Shown here: positions 8,655 through 17,178 of the stretch, in pieces
Layout of the letters: each line of letters opens with the position of its first letter
How positions within the stretch are numbered: position 1 is the stretch's first letter
Assembly: GCF_016650695.1 (NCBI RefSeq)
Contig: NZ_JAEKFH010000003.1
Coordinates: forward strand, 1,074,001 to 1,138,000
Source: Pseudomonas sp. TH41
Lineage (GTDB): Bacteria; Pseudomonadota; Gammaproteobacteria; Pseudomonadales; Pseudomonadaceae
Length of the DNA stretch: 64,000 bases
Direction: 5' to 3'
Translations under genes and position numbers: made by a program
Notes under the pieces: model-generated
Databases searched by the model: none
Told to the model about the DNA's origin: nothing
Seen by the model: only the letters and a program-made list of their open reading frames with translations

Positions 8655-9155
8655 ATGAACCTCACCCGAACGCTGATTATTGGTAATTCCGGTTCTGGTA
8701 AAAGTTGGCTGGCCGAACGATTGGCCGAACATCTGCAAGTGCAATGGATCGATCTCGATTCGATCCACTGGCTATCCGACGAACACAGCATCGCCCGCCC
8801 TCGAGGAGAGTCCTTGGCAATGGCGCGCATCGCGGCCAGTGAAAAGCGCTGGGTGATCGAGGGTGTTTACGGCTGGATAGTCCGCGAACTTATCCATCGC
8901 GCTACCGCGTTGATCTGGCTGTGTGTTGATAACGAAAGCTGCATCGCCAATATTGGCCAGCGAGAAAACAGACCGGTCGATGACGAGTTACTGATAGCGT
9001 TGCTGGAATGGGCCGGCAGCTACCGATACCGTGAAGACTCCAGCGGATTTTCCGCGCACCAACAATTGTTCGAAGGCTTCAGCGGATCAAAAATCAAACT
9101 CATGGATCAAACCGACATCACGGTATTCGCGAAGAACCTGCTACAGGCCAACTAA
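8655..9155 (+). CDS. P-loop nucleotide kinase-like ATPase (FlaR/AAA type)
   Basis: 166 residues with an N-terminal Walker A (IGNSGSGKSWLAERLA, residues 8-23) and a following WIDLDSIHW segment, the pattern of small adenylate-kinase-like or topology-modulation FlaR-type proteins (P-loop, then LDxxHW). A lid-like segment with conserved basic residues is poorly developed. The substrate is unknown; it is probably cytoplasmic. The start at 8655 is chosen to place the P-loop near the N-terminus; the frame is open to 8481. DedA follows 21 bases downstream and may be co-transcribed. Confidence 0.7.
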   Translation: MNLTRTLIIGNSGSGKSWLAERLAEHLQVQWIDLDSIHWLSDEHSIARPRGESLAMARIAASEKRWVIEGVYGWIVRELIHRATALIWLCVDNESCIANIGQRENRPVDDELLIALLEWAGSYRYREDSSGFSAHQQLFEGFSGSKIKLMDQTDITVFAKNLLQAN

Positions 9156-9176
9156 CTCACCCGCAGGGGAACGCCC

Positions 9177-9758
9177 TTGTTCGAACACATACACATCAAT
9201 TATCTGCTCGCCACTTATGGTTATTGGGCGGTGTTCTTTGGCTGCTTGCTGGAAGGTGAAACCATACTGATTCTGGGCGGTATGGCCGCTCACCAGCACC
9301 TGTTGCGTTTATGGCCGGTGATTGCCTGGGCCAGTTTGGGAGGGATGCTGGGCGATCAATTGTTGTACTGGAGCGGACGGTATTTCGGCGGACGACTTTT
9401 GCCGCGTCTGAGTAAACAAAAAGCCGCCATAGACCGCGTGACGGGGCTGATAGCGCGCTACCCGTCGACCGCGATTTTCGCGGTGCGTTTTCTGTATGGC
9501 ATGCGCTTGGTAGGACCGGTGGTGATTGGAGCCAGCGGCCTGTCGCCGCTGCGGTTCACGGTGTTGAATGCCTTGGGCGCGGTGGTTTGGGCGACACTGT
9601 TTGCTAGCGCCGGCTACTGGGTCGGCCAAGCGCTTGAAAGTTGGTTGGGTAACCTGAAACCTTATCGTTTGCCGATTGCACTCACGGTTTTAGCGTTAGG
9701 CGTGACGATTGCGTTAATCCGGCATTTGCGCGCCAAAGCCAAGGCACGTCGAGGGTAA
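9177..9758 (+). CDS. DedA family inner-membrane protein (SNARE-associated/VTT domain)
   Basis: 193 residues, with several hydrophobic segments (residues about 10-30, 47-65, 100-125, 135-155, 165-185). It has the DedA/VTT signatures: E at FGCLLEGETILILGG, LGDQLLYWSGRYFG, and the F-x-x-R-x-x-x-G-x-R segment seen as VRFLYGMRLVGPVVIGASG. Family members act in membrane lipid homeostasis, for example as undecaprenyl-phosphate flippase or in proton-motive-force maintenance. The start is an unusual TTG at 9177, preceded by AGGGGAA; no ATG occurs near the conserved N-terminus. Confidence 0.85.
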   Translation: MFEHIHINYLLATYGYWAVFFGCLLEGETILILGGMAAHQHLLRLWPVIAWASLGGMLGDQLLYWSGRYFGGRLLPRLSKQKAAIDRVTGLIARYPSTAIFAVRFLYGMRLVGPVVIGASGLSPLRFTVLNALGAVVWATLFASAGYWVGQALESWLGNLKPYRLPIALTVLALGVTIALIRHLRAKAKARRG

Positions 9759-9831
9759 GTAGATACCAGTCACAACCGCCCGGAGAACACGATGCGAGTC
9801 GGCAAGCCAAATACACTGACGGAGACACCGC

Positions 9832-9943
9832 CCCGTGTAGGAGCTGCCGAAGGCTGCGATCTTTTGATCTTCAGCGACTTCAGTTCTGGCAAAAATCAAA
9901 ATCAAGATCAAAAGATCGCAGCCTTCGGCAGCTCCTACACGGG
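9832..9943. repeat. Long inverted repeat, GGAGCTGC…GATC family
   Basis: Two arms of about 38 bases (GTGTAGGAGCTGCCGAAGGC at 9835 and its reverse complement ending at 9943) with AAAGATC boxes facing inwards. It is the first of six related elements in this window. It lies between convergent dedA and the aminotransferase gene. Confidence 0.85.
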
Positions 9944-9953
9944 ATAGCGTATG

Positions 9954-11129
9954 TCAGGCAGCACTCACCGCCCGACAAACCCCTCTCACAATCATCTCCA
10001 CTTCCCGCTCATCGATGGTCAGCGGTGGCAGCAACCGGATGGTTTTGCCCCGGGTCACGTTGATCAGCAAGCCGTGATCCCTTGCAGCGATCAGGGTCAG
10101 GTCGCGAATCGCTTGCTTGAGTTCGATGCCGATCATTAACCCCTGCCCGCGGATCGCCAATACGTTCGGATGCTCCGCCAATTCCATGCGCAATCTGGCG
10201 AGCAGGCGTTCGCCCTGGCGCCTGGCGTTGTCCAGCAGGCCTTGTTCTTCGATGATTTCCAGCACGGTGCAACCGACCCGGCATGCCAGTGGATTACCGC
10301 CGAAGGTACTGCCGTGACTGCCGGGTGTGAACAGGCCCGCTGCTTTGCCCCGCGCCAGGCAGGCGCCGATGGGGATGCCGTTGCCCAAGCCTTTGGCCAG
10401 GGTCATGACGTCCGGGACGATGCCTTCGTGCTGGAACGCAAACCAGTGTCCGGTACGGCCAATGCCGGTCTGGATTTCGTCGAGCATCAGCAACCATGCG
10501 CGCCGGTTGCACAGTTCGCGGACGGCTTTGAGATAACCGGGCGGCGCCAGTTGTACGCCGCTTTCGCCCTGAATCGGTTCCATCAGGATCGCCACGACCC
10601 TTGGGCCGTGGGCCTGTTGGACCTTGTCCAGGGCCTTGAGGTCGCCGAACGGTACTTTGACGAAATCCCCCGGCAGCTGATTGAAACCCAGGCGTACCGC
10701 CGGGCCATCGCTGGCGGATAACGTGCCTAACGTCCGGCCATGGAAGGCGCCCTCCATGACCACCACCAGCGGTTGCTCAATGCCTTTGTGCCAGCCGTAA
10801 AGCCGCGCCAGTTTCAGTGCAGTCTCATTGGCCTCGGCGCCGGAGTTGTTGAAAAAGGCCCGTTCCATGCCTGCCAATCGCGTCAGTTTCTGCGCCAGCC
10901 TTTGCTGCCAGTCGATGCTGTAGAGGTTGGAGGTGTGCAACAGCAACCCGGCCTGTTCGCTGATGGCCGAGACGATTTTAGGGTGGGAGTGGCCGACGTT
11001 GGTCACGGCCACGCCCGCCACCGCATCCAGGTATTCGCGACCGTCCTGATCCCACAGGCGTGTGCCCAGGCCTTTGCTGAAACTCAGGGCCAGTGGTTGG
11101 TAAGTGCTCATCAGGCAGGCGGCGGTCAT
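9954..11129 (-). CDS. argD: Acetylornithine aminotransferase (class III, ArgD-like)
   Basis: 391 residues, class III PLP aminotransferase. Signatures: [29 protein letters not shown], the PLP aspartate in [14 protein letters not shown] and the Schiff-base lysine in [14 protein letters not shown]. The pattern fits ArgD (N-acetylornithine + 2-oxoglutarate in arginine synthesis); ArgD and succinylornithine transaminases are hard to separate by eye, so the symbol is tentative. The ATG at 11129 is chosen (GGAG about nine bases upstream) over the ATG at 11144. It is divergent from a LysR gene 102 bases away, which is a plausible regulator. Confidence 0.8.
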   Translation of the reverse strand: MTAACLMSTYQPLALSFSKGLGTRLWDQDGREYLDAVAGVAVTNVGHSHPKIVSAISEQAGLLLHTSNLYSIDWQQRLAQKLTRLAGMERAFFNNSGAEANETALKLARLYGWHKGIEQPLVVVMEGAFHGRTLGTLSASDGPAVRLGFNQLPGDFVKVPFGDLKALDKVQQAHGPRVVAILMEPIQGESGVQLAPPGYLKAVRELCNRRAWLLMLDEIQTGIGRTGHWFAFQHEGIVPDVMTLAKGLGNGIPIGACLARGKAAGLFTPGSHGSTFGGNPLACRVGCTVLEIIEEQGLLDNARRQGERLLARLRMELAEHPNVLAIRGQGLMIGIELKQAIRDLTLIAARDHGLLINVTRGKTIRLLPPLTIDEREVEMIVRGVCRAVSAA

Positions 11130-11231
11130 GACATCAAGCTCCATCAATTGTCGGTGTTTTTGCAGTATGGTTAGCCACCTGAGCTGGATAAACACGGCAA
11201 CACTTCAATCATTTTAAAGCTGAGCTTGATA

Positions 11232-12137
11232 ATGGACTTGTTCCAGGCAATGACTGTGTACGTCAAAGTGGTGGAAGCCGGCAGCATGACCGCGGCTGCT
11301 GTTCAATGCGAAATGTCCACCACCATGGTGGGCAATCACCTGAGGGCGCTGGAGCAACGTCTGGGGGTGCGCTTGCTCAACCGTACGACGCGGCGCCAGC
11401 GGTTGACGGAGTTCGGCACCGCGTACTATCAACGCTGCCTCGAAGTCCTGGGGTTGGTGGCCGATTCCGAGCGTTTGGCCGAGCAGGCACTCGACGAGCC
11501 GAGCGGCACCTTGCGCATCACTGCACCGCTGACGTTCGGCACGGAAAAACTGGCGCCGGCGCTGAGTGAATTTGCCCTGCTGTGTCCTCGAGTCAAACTG
11601 GACGTGGTCCTCACCAATCGGCGCCCGGACCTGCTCGAAAGCGGTTTCGACGTGGCGTTTCGCTTGGGCAATACCGAGGAGCCCAACCTGATCGCCCGTC
11701 CCCTTGTCGACTACACCCTGACCATGTGTGCATCGCGTGAGTATTTGCTTCGCCGCGGCACCCCGCAGATACCGGCGGATCTGCAACACCACGACTGCCT
11801 GTCTTTTGCCTATCCGGCCGGTGATGACTGGCAGTCGGTGGAAAAGGAATGGCGCCTGACCGGGCCCGACGGCGAAGTGGCTGTGGCGGTGAGTGGACCG
11901 ATGTTGATCAACAGCTCTGCGGCGTTGCATCAAGCGGCACGAACCGGCATGGGCATTGTTTTGTTGCCCGACGCGTTGGTGGAGCAAGACCTCAAGGACG
12001 GAAAACTGGTGGCCTTGATGCCGGATTACCTACCGCCGAGCCGGCCGATGAACCTGATGTACGCCCAGGATCGCTACCGCCTGCCAAAATTACGCAGTTT
12101 CGTCGACTTCGCCCTGCAGATGTGGGGCAAGCACTAG
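11232..12137 (+). CDS. LysR-family transcriptional regulator
   Basis: 301 residues. The N-terminal winged helix-turn-helix (residues about 3-62: FQAMTVYVKVVEAGSMTAAA, then LRALEQRLGVRLLNRTTRR) and the C-terminal periplasmic-binding-protein-like effector domain are both complete (ends LRSFVDFALQMW). The N-terminal features belong to the large CrgA/YafC-like branch. The start is the ATG at 11232; a TTG six bases upstream is also in frame. It is divergent from the ArgD-like gene and may control it; the effector is unknown. Confidence 0.88.
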   Translation: MDLFQAMTVYVKVVEAGSMTAAAVQCEMSTTMVGNHLRALEQRLGVRLLNRTTRRQRLTEFGTAYYQRCLEVLGLVADSERLAEQALDEPSGTLRITAPLTFGTEKLAPALSEFALLCPRVKLDVVLTNRRPDLLESGFDVAFRLGNTEEPNLIARPLVDYTLTMCASREYLLRRGTPQIPADLQHHDCLSFAYPAGDDWQSVEKEWRLTGPDGEVAVAVSGPMLINSSAALHQAARTGMGIVLLPDALVEQDLKDGKLVALMPDYLPPSRPMNLMYAQDRYRLPKLRSFVDFALQMWGKH

Positions 12138-12211
12138 CCGGCTCAATACGCCATGGACTAATCTGCGCGACAAGCAGGTCACTTTGATTCAGGGCGACAG
12201 GGAGTGCGACG

Positions 12212-13225
12212 ATGGGGGAAGCATCGAATATCGAGCCGTTGAAGTTCAATCTGTCGGATTTGAACGAAGACATGCTGCACACCATTCTGGAACTGGTCAG
12301 CGACGGTATCTGGGACTGGAACGCCAACACCGGGTTCGTCTACCGCAACCCCGGGTGGTACGAAATGCTTGGCTACGCACCTCATTCCCTGGACAACAGT
12401 GTGCTGACTTGGGAAAACGTGATCCACCCAGACGACTACCTGCAGGTCATGGCGCAGTTTGATGACTACCTGAATCACCGTGCTCCCGGCTATAAGGCCG
12501 AGTTCCGCTGCCGCATGCAGGATGGCCGTTACACCTGGATCGAAGACCGCGGTTATGTGCTGGCGCGCAACGCCGACGGCTCGGTGGCGCGGATGGTCGG
12601 CGCGCACCGCAGTATCGAAGACAAGAAGCGCTTGCTCGAAGCGCTGGAACGGCGCAATCACTCCCTCGAAGCCATAGTCGAGGAGCGCACCCGTGAGCTG
12701 TCCCGGGTCAATCAGCAGTTGCACATTCAACTTGAAGAAAACCGCAAACTGGCGGAAACCGACGTACTGACATCGGTCGCCAATCGCTACCGCCTGGAAA
12801 AAGCCCTGCCCCTGGCCTGCGAGCGAGCCCAACGCTTTCGTCAGCCGCTCTCGCTGATTGCCATGGACATCGACGACTTCAAGAACATCAACGATCACTA
12901 TGGCCATGCCTTGGGGGACGCGGCATTGGTGCAGGTGGTCGAGAGCGTGAAGCGCTGGGTGCGCGAAGGTGATGTGCTGGCGCGTTGGGGCGGTGACGAG
13001 TTCATCATGATTCTACCCAACACCCCGCTGGGCGACGCCCGAACCCTCGCCGGGAATATCCGCGATGGCCTCGCCAGCTTGCTGCCGGTAGGGGACTTTC
13101 AAGTGACCATGAGTTTTGGCGTGGTTCAGCGCTTCGACGAAGAACAGCAGACCGGACTGCTGGCCAGGGCCGACCAAGCGCTGTATCGGTCGAAGATCGC
13201 GGGCAAGAATGTGATTTCAGGATAA
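12212..13225 (+). CDS. PAS-GGDEF diguanylate cyclase
   Basis: 337 residues, soluble. A PAS fold with a PAC segment (about 20-140, including GIWDWNANTG and RCRMQDGRYTWIEDRGYV) senses an unknown signal. A coiled coil (about 145-180) links it to a GGDEF domain. The catalytic motif is intact: G260-G-D-E-F264, with the inhibitory I-site R251-E-G-D254 five residues ahead, so it should make cyclic di-GMP and be product-inhibited. There is no EAL domain. It stands alone between a LysR gene and convergent msrA. Cyclic di-GMP also activates Alg44, encoded at the right edge, although nothing shows a specific link. Confidence 0.9.
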   Translation: MGEASNIEPLKFNLSDLNEDMLHTILELVSDGIWDWNANTGFVYRNPGWYEMLGYAPHSLDNSVLTWENVIHPDDYLQVMAQFDDYLNHRAPGYKAEFRCRMQDGRYTWIEDRGYVLARNADGSVARMVGAHRSIEDKKRLLEALERRNHSLEAIVEERTRELSRVNQQLHIQLEENRKLAETDVLTSVANRYRLEKALPLACERAQRFRQPLSLIAMDIDDFKNINDHYGHALGDAALVQVVESVKRWVREGDVLARWGGDEFIMILPNTPLGDARTLAGNIRDGLASLLPVGDFQVTMSFGVVQRFDEEQQTGLLARADQALYRSKIAGKNVISG

Positions 13226-13248
13226 GGGCTATGCCCTCCCCCGTTGGC

Positions 13249-13953
13249 TCACATCCCCGCCTTCACCAATACCGGTTTCTCCTGATACCGATCCGGATAC
13301 AGCTGTTTCAACTGCGCGACTTTCGGTAGATCGTTGATCACGATGTACGGATACGTCGGATGCTCGGTCAGAAAGTCCTGATGTTCCTCCTCCGCCGGGT
13401 AGAAGCCGTTGTAGGTTTCCAGCTTGGTTACAATCGGTTTTTTGAACGAATGGGCAGCGTCGAGCTGGGCAATGTAGGCCTGAGCGACGCGTTTCTGTTC
13501 GCTGTTTTCCGGGAAAATCGCCGAGCGATACTGGGTGCCGCTGTCAGGGCCCTGGCGATTGAGTTCCGTGGGGTTGTGGGCCACCGAGAAGTAGATTTGC
13601 AGCAACGTGCCGTAGCTGACTTGAGTGGGGTCGAACGTGACTTCGACGGACTCGGCATGCCCGGTATCGCCATCGCTGACCCGTTCATATTGAGCGGTGT
13701 TGGCCGCGCCACCGGCATAACCGGAAACCGCTTTCTTCACGCCTTTCACATGTTGGAACACCCCTTGGACGCCCCAGAAACAACCACCGGCAAAGACGGC
13801 GGTTTCGCTGTGGGCCTGGGTGGTTTCGTCGAGGGCGGGCGGGGCGATCACAACCGAGTCTTCGGCCCCGAAAGAGAACGCCGAACAATGGCCGATGACG
13901 CTGGCGGCAGCCAGGCCCAGCAGGGTACGGCGCCAGGTGAATGGGGTTTTCAT
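13249..13953 (-). CDS. msrA: Exported peptide methionine sulfoxide reductase A
   Basis: 234 residues. A signal sequence with RRTLLGLAAASVIGHCSA precedes the MsrA domain; catalytic C58 lies in AGGCFWGVQG. Further family motifs are GYAGG, TGHAESVEV and YRSAIF. It reduces the S-form of methionine sulfoxide in proteins, here presumably in the periplasm. It is the last gene of a msrB-dipZ-msrA group on the minus strand, 31 bases after dipZ. The ATG at 13953 begins the signal peptide; the longer reading frame is rejected. C-terminal resolving cysteines are not evident, so recycling may depend directly on the neighbouring DipZ thioredoxin domain. Confidence 0.9.
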   Translation of the reverse strand: MKTPFTWRRTLLGLAAASVIGHCSAFSFGAEDSVVIAPPALDETTQAHSETAVFAGGCFWGVQGVFQHVKGVKKAVSGYAGGAANTAQYERVSDGDTGHAESVEVTFDPTQVSYGTLLQIYFSVAHNPTELNRQGPDSGTQYRSAIFPENSEQKRVAQAYIAQLDAAHSFKKPIVTKLETYNGFYPAEEEHQDFLTEHPTYPYIVINDLPKVAQLKQLYPDRYQEKPVLVKAGM

Positions 13954-13984
13954 GGGGCTGACTCCTTGGAAAATGAGATCGCTT

Positions 13985-15760
13985 TCAACCAAAGGTAAAG
14001 GCATACGCCGACACACCCGGATCGAGAAATTCGATGCTGAATGTGCGGTCCGTTACGCCGCCGGACTGGCGCACCAACTGGTACAACCGCTGTTCGGTCA
14101 CCCGGCCACTGCCATCGGGTGCCACGTCAGTACCGTGGTCATCGCCGGGGGCTTTTCCGTCGATCAGCACTTTGAAACGCACCGGTTTGCCATCAGCCCC
14201 CGGTCCCAGGACCAGGTGCAGATCACGAGCGTGGAAGCGGTAGACGATACGACTGGCGGGGGCACTGGCCGTCGCCCGCTCCGAGCCGACCTTCCACTGC
14301 CCGCCGAGGCTCCAGTCGTTGAGCGCCAATTGCGCCGGTGAGGTGTACGCCGACTCCTTGTCTGGCACCAGACTCGTTTCAGGGACGAAATGCTCCGCAC
14401 GCTGGTAGCCAACGTAGGTTTCCGGCGATTGCACCTCGTTCATGTCCGGCGCGAGTTGAACGCCCTCGGCGCTGGCATTGATCAAACCGTCCGCAACCTT
14501 CGCGGCACCCGCTTCACGCAACAGTTGCTGAATCACCCGTTCCGATTCGGCGTACTCACCCTCGCCAAAGTGGTGATAGCGAATCCGACCCTGAGCGTCG
14601 GCAAAATAGTGAGCCGGCCAGTATTCGTTGTTGAAGGCACGCCAGATCTTGAAGTCGTTATCGATGGCCACCGGGTAATTGATGCCCAGGTCTTTCATGG
14701 CTTTGGTGACATTGCCGACGTTTCGTTCGAAGGCAAACTCGGGCGCATGGACGCCGATCACCACCAACCCTTGTTCGCGATACTTCTCGGACCAGGCTTT
14801 TACATACGGCAGCGTGCGCAGGCAGTTGATGCAGGAGTAGGTCCAGAAATCCACCAGCACGACTTTGCCTTTCAACGCCTGGGCATCGAGCGGTGGCGAG
14901 TTAAGCCATTGCAGGGCGCCGTCCAGCGGTGGAAGGTTGCCCTCGACCGGCAATGTGCCCGGTGTTTTGTCAGCAACTTTCATCGCACTGTTGGAGGCTG
15001 GGTTCTGCGCCATCATCGTTGCGCTATCGATCGGTGATTTGCCCGCCAGTCGCCCCACCAGGGCTTGCTCGATCCCGCCGGTAGACGCCGTCGAAAACCG
15101 CGCCAGAATCCCGGTGTCCAGCCCCAGGGCAATCGCTGCCACACCGGCCAGCATCGCCGCGCCCAGGCCGCGACGGACCCACTCGCCGGCACCGATGGAA
15201 CGCTTCATCGCCGCAAAGACTTTTCCGCCCAGCAGCAGCGCCACGGCGAGTGACGTGGCGGCACCCGCCGCGTAGGCCAGCAGCAGCAACGTGGTGGCGA
15301 TACTCGCCCCTTGCAACGCCGCGCCGGTCAGCAACAGCCCCAAAATCGGCCCGGCGCACGGCGCCCAGAGCAGGCCCGTGGCAACACCGATCAGAAAGGA
15401 GGCGCCGGGACGCGGCCGGGCATCGGCACCCGCAGCTTCCGACAACCGACTGCCAGCCGCCACCAGTGGGCGGGTCAGGCGCTCGGCCAATCGCGGCAAC
15501 AACAGCGTCAGCCCGAACAGTGCGACAAACACCAACGCGAGCCAGCGACCGTACTGATTGAGTTGCACCACCCAACCGCCACCGACGGCCGCCAATGTGG
15601 CGACTAGCGCGAAGGTCATCGCCATGCCCACCAGCAGCGGCAAGCCGCTCTTGATGAACGGCTGGCCGGTGCGGGCGAAGACAAAGGGCAGTACCGGCAG
15701 AATGCACGGGCTGACAATCGTCAGCACACCACCGAGATAAGCGAGTACCAGAAGCCACAT
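13985..15760 (-). CDS. DipZ-like protein: CcdA membrane domain fused to periplasmic TlpA-like thioredoxin
   Basis: 591 residues from the ATG at 15760 (a TTG at 15775 is an alternative). The N-terminal part, about 1-235, is a DsbD/CcdA membrane domain with redox cysteines in IVSPCILPVLPF and LWAPCAGPILG. The middle part is a thioredoxin/TlpA domain with the CxxC motif in WTYSCINCLRTLPY. The C-terminal part, about 430-591, is the DipZ-type beta-rich domain. The expected job is to bring reducing power from cytoplasmic thioredoxin across the membrane. Sandwiched between exported MsrB and MsrA, it is the likely electron source for both, comparable to the fused PilB of Neisseria but as three genes. 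Confidence 0.87.
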   Translation of the reverse strand: MWLLVLAYLGGVLTIVSPCILPVLPFVFARTGQPFIKSGLPLLVGMAMTFALVATLAAVGGGWVVQLNQYGRWLALVFVALFGLTLLLPRLAERLTRPLVAAGSRLSEAAGADARPRPGASFLIGVATGLLWAPCAGPILGLLLTGAALQGASIATTLLLLAYAAGAATSLAVALLLGGKVFAAMKRSIGAGEWVRRGLGAAMLAGVAAIALGLDTGILARFSTASTGGIEQALVGRLAGKSPIDSATMMAQNPASNSAMKVADKTPGTLPVEGNLPPLDGALQWLNSPPLDAQALKGKVVLVDFWTYSCINCLRTLPYVKAWSEKYREQGLVVIGVHAPEFAFERNVGNVTKAMKDLGINYPVAIDNDFKIWRAFNNEYWPAHYFADAQGRIRYHHFGEGEYAESERVIQQLLREAGAAKVADGLINASAEGVQLAPDMNEVQSPETYVGYQRAEHFVPETSLVPDKESAYTSPAQLALNDWSLGGQWKVGSERATASAPASRIVYRFHARDLHLVLGPGADGKPVRFKVLIDGKAPGDDHGTDVAPDGSGRVTEQRLYQLVRQSGGVTDRTFSIEFLDPGVSAYAFTFG

Positions 15761-15791
15761 AAGGTCGACCTGCAAAAGTGAGTGAAAGGGA

Positions 15792-16310
15792 TCAGGCCGC
15801 CAGAGGCTTGAATGTCATTGCCAGACCATTCATGCAGTAGCGCAGACCGGTGGGTTTGGGACCATCGTCGAAGACATGGCCCAAATGACCACCACAGCGT
15901 CGACAATGAACCTCTTCGCGCACCACCCCGAAAGACCGGTCCTGACGTGTGGCCACCGCCTTATCCAGCGGAGCCCAGAAGCTCGGCCAACCGGTACGGC
16001 TATCGAACTTGGTGGCGGACGAAAACAACGGCAGGGCGCAACCAGCACAGGCAAACGTGCCCTCGCGGTGCTCGTCGTTCAGCGCGCTGCTGTAGGCCCG
16101 TTCGGTGCCCTCTTCACGGAGGATGTCGTACTGCTCGTCGCTGAGCAGGGCATGCCATTCGCTGTCGCTGTGCGTCACCTCGAACACCTCCGCCGCGCTG
16201 GCCTCACTGACCAGTGCAGCACTCGTCGAAAATTTTGGCAATACACCGATCACCAGGGCTGCAGCCCCCAGCCCACCGCTTGCGAAAAGAAATTGTCGCC
16301 GTGAAAACAT
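15792..16310 (-). CDS. msrB: Exported peptide methionine sulfoxide reductase B
   Basis: 172 residues. The Tat-type signal is SRRQFLFASGG at residues 3-13. The MsrB domain has zinc-binding CxxC pairs C88/C91 and C136/C139 and the catalytic C159 in GLRYCMNG. It reduces the R-form of methionine sulfoxide. It is first in the msrB-dipZ-msrA group (32 bases to dipZ). The start at 16310 puts the twin arginines close to the N-terminus; an open extension upstream is rejected. The Tat route suggests folding with zinc before export. It is divergent from a two-component system, 151 bases apart. Confidence 0.9.
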   Translation of the reverse strand: MFSRRQFLFASGGLGAAALVIGVLPKFSTSAALVSEASAAEVFEVTHSDSEWHALLSDEQYDILREEGTERAYSSALNDEHREGTFACAGCALPLFSSATKFDSRTGWPSFWAPLDKAVATRQDRSFGVVREEVHCRRCGGHLGHVFDDGPKPTGLRYCMNGLAMTFKPLAA

Positions 16311-16385
16311 GGCCGTCTCCAAAAATCCAGGGTGCCTTTCATGGAACACAGCCTAGGCTTGGGTTGATCGCCAAATCCTCACGGA

Positions 16386-16399
16386 GAATTAAACAATTC
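16386..16399. promoter_or_regulatory. Small palindrome in msrB / response-regulator intergenic region
   Basis: GAATT-AAAC-AATTC lies midway in the 151-base divergent promoter region between msrB and the OmpR-type regulator. It could be an operator, but it is short and AT-rich, and no repeat copy is seen. Confidence 0.25.
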
Positions 16400-16461
16400 G
16401 TGATAACTCGAGCCCCGGAAAACCCGCACAATGCGCTCATTGCACTGAAGGATTGAGCTTG

Positions 16462-17178
16462 ATGGAACAGACCAAACGCGTCCTCGTGGTCGAAGACGAC
16501 CTGCATATCGCCGACCTTATCTGCCTGCATCTGCGCGACGAGCAGTTCGAGGTGGTGCATTGCGCCGATGGCGATGAAGGCATGCGCCTGCTGCAGCAAG
16601 GCACCTGGGACGCGCTGATCCTCGACCTGATGCTGCCGGGCGTCGACGGCCTGGAAATCTGCCGTCGCGCCCGTGCCATGGCTCGCTATACGCCGATCAT
16701 CATCACCAGTGCGCGCTCCAGCGAAATGCACCGGATTGTCGGGCTCGAACTCGGCGCCGACGATTACCTGGCCAAACCGTTTTCCATGCTCGAGCTCGTG
16801 GCCCGGGTCAAAGCGCTGCTGCGCCGGGTCGACGCCATGGCCCGCAACCTGAAAATGGATGCCGGCAGCCTGCTCTCGGACGGTCTCTCCATCGACCCGA
16901 TCACCCGCGACGTGTCCCTCGACGGTCGCCGCCTGGACCTCACGCCCCGGGAGTTCGACCTGTTGTATTTCTTCGCCCGCCAGCCCGGCAAAGTGTTCTC
17001 GCGCATGGACCTGCTCAACGCCGTGTGGGGCTACAGCCACGAAGGCTACGAACACACGGTCAACACCCACATCAACCGTCTGCGGGCGAAGATCGAGACC
17101 GACCCGGCACAACCGGTGCGCATCCTCACGGTGTGGGGGCGAGGCTACAAATTCGCGGCCAAGGAGGAGCAGCCATGA
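16462..17178 (+). CDS. OmpR/PhoB-family response regulator
   Basis: 238 residues. Receiver domain 1-120 with acidic pocket VVEDD, phosphoacceptor D55 in LILDLMLPG and the conserved lysine in DDYLAKPFSMLELVARV. The C-terminal winged helix (about 135-235) ends in NRLRAKIE … VWGRGYKF as in OmpR/PhoB proteins. ATG at 16462 with AAGGA upstream. Its stop overlaps the start of the sensor kinase gene by four bases. It is divergent from msrB, so the methionine sulfoxide repair genes are a plausible target; this is inference from position only. Confidence 0.9.
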   Translation: MEQTKRVLVVEDDLHIADLICLHLRDEQFEVVHCADGDEGMRLLQQGTWDALILDLMLPGVDGLEICRRARAMARYTPIIITSARSSEMHRIVGLELGADDYLAKPFSMLELVARVKALLRRVDAMARNLKMDAGSLLSDGLSIDPITRDVSLDGRRLDLTPREFDLLYFFARQPGKVFSRMDLLNAVWGYSHEGYEHTVNTHINRLRAKIETDPAQPVRILTVWGRGYKFAAKEEQP